Source of the DNA: an uncultured Bacteroidales bacterium
GTDB taxonomy: Bacteria > Bacteroidota > Bacteroidia > Bacteroidales > UBA932
NCBI GenBank assembly: GCA_946546175.1
Contig: CAMNNY010000164.1
Coordinates: 1 to 32,227 of the forward strand
Direction: 5' to 3'
Length of the DNA stretch: 32,227 nt
Shown piece after piece: positions 1-4,675 of the stretch. Each line of letters opens with the position of its first letter. Within the stretch, counting starts at the first letter, position 1. Position numbers and translations under genes: made by a program. Below the pieces are notes generated by a model. That model saw only the letters and a list, made by a program, of their open reading frames with translations, was not told where the DNA came from and searched no databases.

Positions 1-362
1 TGCTCTTCCTTCCACTCCCAGGCATACTTAAGGAATTCCTCACGCGTGAGATCTTCCTTGCTGATCCCCATACCCTTGAGCTTGGCGACCACCTTGTTCT
101 CGGTGGCGATACTTGCGTGGTCGGTTCCGGGGACCCAGCAGGCATTCTTGCCGTCCATGCGGGCCTTGCGGATGAGCACGTCGTTAAGGGTGTTGTTCAG
201 CACGTGGCCCATGTGGAGAATACCTGTCACATTGGGCGGCGGGATGACTATAGTATAGGGTTCGCGTTTGTCGGGTTCAGAGTGGAAGCACTTGTACCTT
301 AGCCAATAGGCGTACCATTTGTCTTCCACTTCAGCTGGATTGTATTTACTTGATAACTGCAT
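1..362 (-). CDS. valS: Valyl-tRNA synthetase, N-terminal part (truncated by the window edge)
   Basis: Reverse translation from the ATG at 362 gives about 120 residues without a stop. It begins [20 protein letters not shown] and continues with the class I synthetase signature [13 protein letters not shown] (HIGH-type ATP-binding motif HMGH), then NNTLND and [14 protein letters not shown], all typical of ValS. The enzyme charges tRNA-Val with valine in the cytoplasm. It is missing from the ORF track because the stop codon lies outside the window. Full-length family members are close to 870-900 residues, so only the first seventh is here. The start fits the family N-terminus and lies 6 nt from a TATCTTTG box, so the message may be leaderless. 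It diverges from the DUF3467 operon. Confidence 0.95.
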   Translation of the reverse strand, partial: MQLSSKYNPAEVEDKWYAYWLRYKCFHSEPDKREPYTIVIPPPNVTGILHMGHVLNNTLNDVLIRKARMDGKNACWVPGTDHASIATENKVVAKLKGMGISKEDLTREEFLKYAWEWKEE

Positions 363-368
363 AGCTCA

Positions 369-376
369 CAAAGATA
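369..376 (-). promoter_or_regulatory. -7 promoter box of valS
   Basis: The minus strand reads TATCTTTG, matching the Bacteroidota -7 consensus TAnnTTTG. It ends 6 nt before the valS ATG, so transcription should start at or next to the start codon. No clear -33 TTTG is seen. Confidence 0.55.
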
Positions 377-387
377 ACTATTTTTAG

Positions 388-395
388 TAACTTTG
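388..395 (+). promoter_or_regulatory. -7 promoter box of the DUF3467-kdsC-maf-rluA operon
   Basis: TAACTTTG matches TAnnTTTG and ends 20 nt before the ATG at 416, predicting a leader of about 14 nt. It lies back to back with the valS box in a 53-bp divergent intergenic region. Confidence 0.55.
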
Positions 396-415
396 CCGAA
401 ACGAAAATACTCTAA

Positions 416-742
416 ATGATGGAAAACAACGAAAAGCCCCAACTCAACATCGAGCTCAAGCCCGAGGTGGCAGGCGGAAACTACTCCAACCTGGCCGTCA
501 TTTCCCACTCCAAGACCGAATTCATCATCGACTTCGCCCAGATGATGCCCGGCATCCCCAAGCCCAGCGTGTGCAGCCGCATCGTGATGGCTCCCGAGCA
601 TGCCAAGAGGCTCATGAACGCCCTCATCGACAACATCGGCAAGTACGAGCAGCAGTTCGGCCAGATCAACCTCGGCGGAGCCACCAAGGGTACTTTCAAT
701 GTAGCCGACCTCCTCAATAACGGCAATGGCTCTAAATCTTAA
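416..742 (+). CDS. DUF3467 family protein
   Basis: A small soluble protein of 108 residues with no signal peptide. The pattern of NIELKPEVAGGNYSNLAVI, then EFIIDFAQMMPG, then APEHAKRLMNALIDNIGKYE is the conserved body of the DUF3467 family, widespread in Bacteroidota and of unknown function. The start is ATG at 416 or the adjacent ATG at 419; orthologues commonly begin MEN, so 419 is equally possible. It is the first gene of a plus-strand operon. Its last 17 nt overlap the start of the KdsC-like gene, so the two are probably translationally coupled. Confidence 0.85.
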   Translation: MMENNEKPQLNIELKPEVAGGNYSNLAVISHSKTEFIIDFAQMMPGIPKPSVCSRIVMAPEHAKRLMNALIDNIGKYEQQFGQINLGGATKGTFNVADLLNNGNGSKS

Positions 743-1253
743 GCAGATCAGGGCCTTTGCCCTGGATATCGACGGGGTCATGACCGATGGCGGAGTGCTC
801 GCCATGCCCGACGGCGACATCCTTCGAGTGTTCAACGCCAAGGATTCGTTTGCCCTCAGGATGGCGGCCCTCAATGGCTACGGGCTTGCCGTGATTACCG
901 GCGGACGCTCGCAGAGCATCTTCAAGCGTGCGCTGATGTGCGGAGTGCCCGAAGAGGACGTCTACCTCTGGTCACGCAACAAAGAGCGCGACCTGCGTAA
1001 GTTTTGCGAGGCCCACGGCTATTCCCTCGACGAGGTAGTCTACTTCGGCGACGACATCCCGGACGTGGATGCCATCAAGGCAGCCGGCATGGGGGTCGCC
1101 CCCTCGGATGCGTGCCCCGAGTGCATCGAGGCGGCCGATTTTGTCTCCGACTTCCCCGGCGGACACGGCTGCGTCAGGCAGACCGTCGAAATGGTGCTGA
1201 AGGCCCAGGGCAGGTGGAACTTCGATACCGACTCGTATGAGAAGCGTTTCTAA
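726..1253 (+). CDS. KdsC-like HAD phosphatase (3-deoxy-D-manno-octulosonate 8-phosphate phosphatase family)
   Basis: A 175-residue, cap-less HAD protein of the KdsC/YrbI type. Motif I is FALDIDGVMTDGG near residues 11-23 (nucleophile Asp plus the second Asp two residues on), motif II is VITGG near 56-60, the Lys is in the RNKERDL region, and motif III is YFGDDIPDVDA near 107-117. Length fits the family. KdsC removes phosphate from KDO-8-phosphate in lipopolysaccharide core synthesis. The exact substrate is inferred from family membership; other C0-type HAD sugar phosphatases look alike. It overlaps the previous gene by 17 nt and maf by 17 nt, so it is a central gene of the operon. Confidence 0.82.
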   Translation: MALNLKQIRAFALDIDGVMTDGGVLAMPDGDILRVFNAKDSFALRMAALNGYGLAVITGGRSQSIFKRALMCGVPEEDVYLWSRNKERDLRKFCEAHGYSLDEVVYFGDDIPDVDAIKAAGMGVAPSDACPECIEAADFVSDFPGGHGCVRQTVEMVLKAQGRWNFDTDSYEKRF

Positions 1254-1830
1254 AAGGATCATACTCGCAAGCGGATCTCCGCGAAGGCGGGAACTGCTCG
1301 CCGGGCTCGATATCCCCTTCACGGTCGATACCGGCAACACCTTCGAGGAGTCCTTCCCTGCCGGCACACCGGCCCACGATGTACCCGTGCTCATGGCAGA
1401 GGGCAAATCGCACGGTTTCCCCCGCGCGCTCGACCCTGACGAGATTCTCGTCACGGCCGACACCGTAGTCATAGTCGACCGCCCGGGCAAGGAGCCCGAG
1501 GTACTCGGCAAGCCCCATTCGCGCGAGCAGGCAATCGGGATGCTTCACGAACTCTCGGGTCGCGAACACGAAGTCGTCACGGCCGTCGTAATCCGCTCCA
1601 CAGAGTGCGAAAAGAGCTTCTCGGTCAGCACCAAAGTCAGCTTCGGAGTATTGTCCGAAGACGATATCCTCTACTATGTAGATACCTACAAGCCCTTCGA
1701 CAAGGCCGGGGCCTACGGCATCCAGGAGTGGATAGGCTTTGCCGGCATCTCCGGAATCGAAGGCTCGTTCTACAATGTGATGGGCTTCCCTGTCTACAGA
1801 TTCTGGCGCGAACTGCAGTGCTTCCTCTGA
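1237..1830 (+). CDS. maf: Maf-family nucleoside triphosphate pyrophosphatase
   Basis: A protein of 197 residues with all the Maf landmarks: ILASGSPRRRELL near the N-terminus (substrate-binding loop with the SPRR pair), VTADTVVIVD with the catalytic Asp, LGKPHSREQAIGMLHELSG, and YKPFDKAGAYGIQEW toward the C-terminus. The family hydrolyses non-canonical or unwanted nucleoside triphosphates (dTTP/UTP or modified pyrimidines) to monophosphates, acting as a house-cleaning enzyme in the cytoplasm. The ATG at 1237 overlaps the KdsC-like gene by 17 nt and places ASGSPRR where the family expects it. It is followed by the rluA-type gene with an inferred 13-nt overlap. Confidence 0.92.
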   Translation: MRSVSKRIILASGSPRRRELLAGLDIPFTVDTGNTFEESFPAGTPAHDVPVLMAEGKSHGFPRALDPDEILVTADTVVIVDRPGKEPEVLGKPHSREQAIGMLHELSGREHEVVTAVVIRSTECEKSFSVSTKVSFGVLSEDDILYYVDTYKPFDKAGAYGIQEWIGFAGISGIEGSFYNVMGFPVYRFWRELQCFL

Positions 1831-3194
1831 AGTTTACATATCCGTTCAGGTACACCCCTCACCCGCTCGTAGTGGACGCTGCGAAGCGGCTCATCTCAGA
1901 AATAGACTCCGACCCCGAACTTTCCGGCATCTTCAGTGAAGGCAAGATGCTCGGTGTCATGGTCTGTGAGTCTCCAGACGGCTCGATGGTGACCCTGCGG
2001 GCTTTCTCCGGGCTCGCCGGCGGCCGCAGCACCCTTCCCGGCTTCGTTCCCCCGATCTTCGACACCCTCTCAATGCCGGAGCTATGGGGGTCATCAGAGG
2101 CGGATGGGCGTCTGCCCCTGCAACCGTCTCGCTTACGCTCGACCCCACCGTTCACTTCGTTCACGGTCCCCCCTCTTACGCGGCCGAGGGTGGCACGTGT
2201 TGCCGGGGCAGACGCCCACTCCGCCTCATCAGAACGCTCGGCTGCGCTCCAAGAACGGCTCTTTCGCAGTTACCGGGTTCACAATGCCCTGGGAGCCATG
2301 TCAGACCTAAAGGAGATTTTCGCGGAACGCGGACTTGTACCACCTGGCGGGACGGGCGAATGCGCGGGTCCTAAACTCCTCGAATACGCTTTTCGCCACG
2401 GTCTTAGACCGCTCGCCATGGGCGAATTCTGGTACGGCGCCTCCCCTTCCGGCGGCGAAGTTCGCGAACACGGCAGATTCTACCCTTCATGCACCGGCAA
2501 ATGCGGTCCGTTGCTTTCGTGGATGATGCAGGGGCTGGACGTGGAGGACAATCCCCTGCAGCGCCGCATCGACGATCGCGAGATACGGGTACTGTACGAA
2601 GACGAGGCAATTTTGGTCGCCTGCAAGCCTTCCGGCATGCTCTGTTCGCCAGGTCTAACGGGAGTTCCATCGCTTCAAGAAATACTCGAGTCAAGCCATG
2701 GTAAACTCTTCGAGTGCCACAGGTTAGATATGGACACAAGCGGCGTGATAGTCTACGCCAAGACCCCGGAAGCGCAATCCGTAATCCGCAGCCAGTTCGA
2801 GAATCGCGAAGTTCGCAAAACCTACCTTGCCCACCTTTCCGCCGGCCACCGTCCATGGAAAGGAAAACGCACGGGCACCATCGCCCTGCCTCTGGCTCCC
2901 GACTGGGACGACCGCCCGAGACAGAAAGTCGACCGCGAACACGGCAAGCAGGCGATTACGCAATTCGAGATTCTTGACATCTTCCCTGACGGTGAGATGG
3001 ACGTACGCTTCACTCCTCTCACCGGCCGTACTCACCAGCTGCGGGTCCACAGCGCTTCCCCGCTGGGACTTGGCCGTCCGATCAAGGGGGACGCCCTCTA
3101 TGGCAGCCCCGACGGCGGCCGACTCGAACTCTACGCCGAAACTCTCACCTTCCGCCACCCGGTGAGCGGAGAAACCGTCAGTTACACCATATAA
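1818..3194 (+). CDS. RluA-family pseudouridine synthase with Bacteroidota-type N-terminal domain, carrying an in-frame insertion element
   Basis: The C-terminal half is a complete RluA-type rRNA/tRNA pseudouridine synthase: VACKPSGMLCSPG, then HRLDMDTSGVIVYAKT (catalytic Asp in HRLD), then GRTHQLRVHSASPLGLG and IKGDALYG. The N-terminal half, from FTYPFRYTPHPLVV to the Cys-containing FYPSCTGKCGPLL, matches the extra domain of Bacteroidota RluA proteins. The ORF track starts at 1605, but its first 71 codons lie inside maf in another frame. GTG at 1818 puts the start just before LPLKFTYPFRYTPH, with a 13-nt overlap with maf; this start is inferred. About 45 residues between ELWGSSE and RSAALQERLF are encoded by a palindromic insertion (2091-2233). 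The long coiled coil I remember at this place in Bacteroides orthologues is absent. Target RNA unknown. Confidence 0.85.
   Translation: MLPLKFTYPFRYTPHPLVVDAAKRLISEIDSDPELSGIFSEGKMLGVMVCESPDGSMVTLRAFSGLAGGRSTLPGFVPPIFDTLSMPELWGSSEADGRLPLQPSRLRSTPPFTSFTVPPLTRPRVARVAGADAHSASSERSAALQERLFRSYRVHNALGAMSDLKEIFAERGLVPPGGTGECAGPKLLEYAFRHGLRPLAMGEFWYGASPSGGEVREHGRFYPSCTGKCGPLLSWMMQGLDVEDNPLQRRIDDREIRVLYEDEAILVACKPSGMLCSPGLTGVPSLQEILESSHGKLFECHRLDMDTSGVIVYAKTPEAQSVIRSQFENREVRKTYLAHLSAGHRPWKGKRTGTIALPLAPDWDDRPRQKVDREHGKQAITQFEILDIFPDGEMDVRFTPLTGRTHQLRVHSASPLGLGRPIKGDALYGSPDGGRLELYAETLTFRHPVSGETVSYTI
2091..2233. repeat. 8-bp target-site duplication TCATCAGA (2091-2098 and 2226-2233)
   Basis: The two identical octamers directly abut the outer ends of the inverted repeats and are 135 bp apart. 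In protein they give a duplicated Ser-Ser-Glu on either side of the insert. Confidence 0.8.
2099..2225. mobile_element. MITE-like palindromic element inserted in frame in the rluA-type gene
   Basis: This 127-bp sequence has terminal inverted repeats of 26/27 bp. The left arm (2099-2124) starts GGCGGATGGGCGTCTGCCCC. The right arm (2199-2225), reverse complemented, is the same except for one extra G and one T-to-G difference. The repeats end exactly at an 8-bp direct repeat, TCATCAGA, on each side. There is no internal transposase ORF, so it is non-autonomous. Element plus one duplication is 135 bp, exactly 45 codons, and contains no stop in the host frame. Removing it joins SSE to RSAALQERLF, which fits the family sequence as I remember it. 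Confidence 0.82.
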
Positions 3195-3201
3195 AAGAAA
3201 T

Positions 3202-3231
3202 GCCCCTACAGCTATCTGTAGAGGCGTTTTT
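3202..3231 (+). terminator. Rho-independent terminator of the rluA operon
   Basis: GCCCCTACA and TGTAGAGGC form a stem with one mismatch around the loop GCTATC, followed by a short T run. It begins 7 nt after the rluA stop and may also serve the opposing tRNA gene. Confidence 0.8.
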
Positions 3232-3233
3232 AG

Positions 3234-3304
3234 AGGTGCCTAGCGGAATTGAACCGCTCTAACTGGTTTTGCAGACCAGTGCCTAACCTCCCGGCCCAAG
3301 CACC
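3234..3304 (-). tRNA. tRNA-Cys (anticodon GCA)
   Basis: The minus strand folds as a 71-nt tRNA. The acceptor stem is GGTGCTT/AGGCACC, with discriminator T as expected for tRNA-Cys. The short D stem is GCC/GGC. The anticodon arm is CTGGT-CTGCAAA-ACCAG with GCA in the loop, and the T arm is AGCGG-TTCAATT-CCGCT. CCA is not encoded. It lies alone between the rluA operon and the small-RNA region. Confidence 0.95.
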
Positions 3305-3313
3305 AATTCAGTG

Positions 3314-3343
3314 CAAAGATAAATAAATTCTTTCAAAAACAAA
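3314..3343 (-). promoter_or_regulatory. Promoter of tRNA-Cys
   Basis: On the minus strand, TTTG (3340-3343), an 18-nt spacer and TATCTTTG (3314-3321) match the Bacteroidota -33/-7 promoter pattern. The -7 box ends 9 nt before the tRNA 5' end. Confidence 0.65.
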
Positions 3344-3387
3344 GAAAACGCGCCTTCAAAAAAAATTTGAAAAAATTATTAAAAAAA

Positions 3388-3418
3388 TTTTGTAATTAAA
3401 TAAAATGTTGTACCTTTG
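3388..3418 (+). promoter_or_regulatory. Promoter of a putative small RNA
   Basis: TTTTG (3388-3392), an 18-nt spacer and TACCTTTG (3411-3418) form one of the best -33/-7 matches in the window. It sits in AT-rich DNA and no plausible gene follows, pointing to a non-coding transcript. Confidence 0.65.
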
Positions 3419-3424
3419 TACTCG

Positions 3425-3538
3425 GGTTGAGTAAGAGCTGGTTCTCAGCCGTCAGCCTATTGGTTATTAGTTTTAGTGTTATTAATTATGTGGTTAGTAT
3501 GAGTTGTTGCCGTGAGGTCACAACTCATTTTCTTTTAT
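3425..3538 (+). ncRNA. Putative small non-coding RNA of about 115 nt
   Basis: The predicted transcript starts about 7 nt after a good TACCTTTG box and ends at a hairpin with a T-rich tail (3499-3539). An early GCTG-GTTCT-CAGC mini-hairpin and a U-rich middle (GTTATTAGTTTTAGTGTTA) precede the terminator stem. The TTG-started ORF at 3427 runs straight through the terminator into GC-rich repeats and does not look like a gene. A stand-alone abundant RNA, for example a 6S-like regulator as proposed for some Bacteroidales RNAs, is possible, but I cannot assign a family. Both ends are predictions. Confidence 0.5.
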
Positions 3539-3539
3539 T
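3499..3539 (+). terminator. Rho-independent terminator of the putative small RNA
   Basis: A perfect 9-bp stem, ATGAGTTGT/ACAACTCAT, with a 12-nt loop is followed by TTTTCTTTTATT on the plus strand. Confidence 0.75.
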
Positions 3540-3573
3540 ATCCCCACCCCCAAAAAACTGCTATCCCCCCGTC

Positions 3574-3595
3574 ATCGCCGGCCCCGCCCGGCGAT
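3574..3595. repeat. GC-rich hairpin
   Basis: ATCGCCGG and CCGGCGAT form a perfect 8-bp stem around a 6-nt loop. No T tract follows, so it is unlikely to be an intrinsic terminator. Confidence 0.6.
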
Positions 3596-3619
3596 CTTCT
3601 GATAAGAATTTGTACGACT

Positions 3620-3664
3620 CTGCCCCATCCCTGCTTCGCCCCGCGAAGCCTTCGCGTGTGGCAG
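3620..3664. repeat. Compound GC-rich hairpin
   Basis: An inner perfect stem GCTTCGC-CCC-GCGAAGC is flanked by outer CTGCC/GGCAG arms. It belongs to the palindrome cluster between the small RNA and fprA. Confidence 0.55.
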
Positions 3665-3732
3665 GGCCTCCGCACCTCGCTCCCGGTTCCGCGCGAGTGG
3701 CGCGTGCGCCTGGTGCTCAGGCCAAGAAGTTC

Positions 3733-3868
3733 GCTCGGTGGGAGCGGAGGTTTTTGGCAGTTACACCGGTAGGCAGCCCGTTCCCGCTGGGCCGGTCGAT
3801 CTCGGCGACCCCCGCCGCACTCGTTAGGCCGGCGCGGTAACTGCCGAAAACCGACGAAACCACCGAGC
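3733..3868. repeat. Long imperfect inverted repeat (about 136 bp)
   Basis: The left arm reads GCTCGGTGG, then GGTTTTTGGCAGTTAC and CCGG. The right arm, reverse complemented, reads GCTCGGTGG, then GGTTTTCGGCAGTTAC and GCCGG. The arms are about 36 nt with a few mismatches and small gaps, around a GC-rich core of about 60 nt. Size and build resemble the element in rluA, but the terminal sequences differ and I found no clear flanking duplication. Confidence 0.55.
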
Positions 3869-4022
3869 CCGCGGACACTCACGCCCGCGACTTGCTAATC
3901 GCGTAGGAGTGATGGTAGTACATACGAATTCAGGTGATTTTCGCGACGTAATGAAGGTAGCACCTTCGGATGCGCAGCGTCTCCACAAAAGACCGGAGGT
4001 TGCACATCTGACGCCCTTTTCC

Positions 4023-4048
4023 GTTAGTAAATCGGCCATTTTACTAAC
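4023..4048. repeat. Palindrome 1 of a pair (GTTAGTAAA/TTTACTAAC)
   Basis: A perfect 9-bp stem encloses an 8-nt loop TCGGCCAT. It shares its architecture and loop core GGCCA/AGCCA with palindrome 2, which begins 22 nt later. The half-site ATCGGCCAATATACTAACGG reappears at 32012-32031. Confidence 0.65.
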
Positions 4049-4069
4049 CAAATCACCTTCGAAAACCCA

Positions 4070-4103
4070 TTCCGTCAGTAAAACAGCCAATTTACTGACG
4101 GAA
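4070..4103. repeat. Palindrome 2 of a pair (TTCCGTCAGTAAA/TTTACTGACGGAA)
   Basis: A perfect 13-bp stem encloses an 8-nt loop ACAGCCAA. It pairs with palindrome 1, and the stems are variants of the same TNAGTAAA sequence. Because they are palindromes, both strands give similar short peptides (SVSKTANLLTE, SVSKLAVLLTE), which explains the repetitive-looking ORFs here. Confidence 0.7.
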
Positions 4104-4141
4104 TTTCTCCCCAACAACCAATCCAACTGAAGAGGCATACT

Positions 4142-4247
4142 GCCGTTATTTTCAATCATCTGATAACCAGACAATTGCTGAAATGATCTCGCATTTCTGG
4201 AGTGATCATATCTGTTATCCACTAACACTCAGGCGGTTACGAATTAC
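4142..4247 (-). repeat. Dispersed repeat block, copy A (diverged 106-bp unit)
   Basis: Its reverse complement aligns without gaps over 106 bp to 32072-32177. Shared islands include GTAATT, CCTGA, GATATGATC, GATC-N-TTTCA, TTATCA and AAATAACGGC. Substitutions are many and indels none, suggesting that spacing or structure is maintained. The function is unknown. Confidence 0.6.
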
Positions 4248-4438
4248 GCGCAATCGTGCGGCTGCAGATAGGAGAGAAGGCGCCAGATCGCGCTTCGCCG
4301 AGCTCGTCGGGGCGGTTCTATCATGGGGCAGCAGAGCTTCCCCCGACACCCCCTGCGGCCTTTTCGCCTTTCCGACTTTAGCTCGCGCAAAAGTCCCGCC
4401 CGGCCGGCGCTCTGATGAGGGCTTGTTACCCTCCGACC

Positions 4439-4464
4439 GGCCGCGCACGACACGATGCGCGGCC
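4439..4464. repeat. GC-rich hairpin GGCCGCGCA/TGCGCGGCC
   Basis: A perfect 9-bp stem with an 8-nt loop CGACACGA. It lies in a GC-rich stretch of about 220 bp that interrupts copy A of the dispersed repeat compared with copy B. Confidence 0.6.
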
Positions 4465-4524
4465 TCACAATGAAGAGGATGCGGAGAATGTGGAGCGAGG
4501 GAAATGGCTAAAGCCAAGAAAGCG

Positions 4525-4570
4525 GACCAAACCGTGCAACAAACGGAACACATACTTTTGGACGTGATCC
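4525..4570 (-). repeat. Dispersed repeat, 46-bp identical segment, copy A
   Basis: The reverse complement of these 46 bases is identical to 31961-32006 at all positions by eye. Both copies encode the chance peptide DHVQKYVFRLLHGLV in the ORF track. On the plus strand it contains TACTTTTG, a TAnnTTTG match (4553-4560), followed closely by the hairpin at 4577. Confidence 0.85.
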
Positions 4571-4576
4571 ATTTTT

Positions 4577-4602
4577 AAGGGAGAGCGACATGCTCTCCTT
4601 TT
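4577..4602 (+). terminator. Rho-independent terminator upstream of fprA
   Basis: AAGGGAGAGC-GACAT-GCTCTCCTTTT forms a 7-10 bp stem followed by a T run. It would stop transcription arriving from the repeat region before the fprA promoter. Confidence 0.7.
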
Positions 4603-4646
4603 GCTTTGAGGTGCCTCTGGCACTACTATTTTTATAAAATTCTGTG

Positions 4647-4654
4647 TAATTTTG
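4647..4654 (+). promoter_or_regulatory. -7 promoter box of fprA
   Basis: TAATTTTG matches TAnnTTTG and ends 21 nt before the ATG at 4676. It also covers the TTG that the ORF track uses as a start (4652), which rules that start out. No clear -33 TTTG is present. Confidence 0.55.
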
Positions 4655-4675
4655 TCGGGACAAAAGTGCATCAAC

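Larger units (their letters stand above)
3541..4523. other. Gene-free, GC-rich, hairpin-rich intergenic region
   Basis: Nearly 1 kb in which no ORF has a plausible start, homology or codon pattern; the ORFs listed in the track read through palindromes on both strands. It holds a chain of inverted repeats, listed separately (3574-3595, 3620-3664, 3733-3868, 4023-4048, 4070-4103, 4439-4464), and a block shared with the right end of the window (4142-4247). It looks like an accretion of small repeat elements between the small RNA and fprA. Confidence 0.6.

Noticed and set aside
1605-1817. Upstream extension of the rluA-type ORF
   Set aside because: It lies inside maf in a different frame; the family N-terminus begins at about 1818-1830.
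3427-3840. 137-residue plus-strand ORF with a hydrophobic start
   Set aside because: It starts with TTG inside the predicted small RNA, crosses the terminator hairpin at 3499-3539 and continues into GC-rich hairpins.
3824-4228. 134-residue minus-strand ORF with repetitive LLTE motifs
   Set aside because: The repeats come from two DNA palindromes (4023-4103) and read similarly on both strands; the ORF runs on into the GC-rich inverted repeat. No domain or promoter supports it.
4400-4422. TCATCAGA-like sequence (reverse complement TCTGATGAGG) as a second copy of the rluA element
   Set aside because: The flanking octamer and a few bases are similar to the right border in rluA, but the GGCGGA...CTGCCCC terminal repeats are absent.
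3541-4480. CRISPR array
   Set aside because: The repeats are palindromes of different sequence and irregular spacing, with no constant repeat-spacer unit and no cas genes.
4652-4675. TTG start of fprA given in the ORF track
   Set aside because: The TTG is part of the TAATTTTG promoter box; ATG 4676 gives the family N-terminus.
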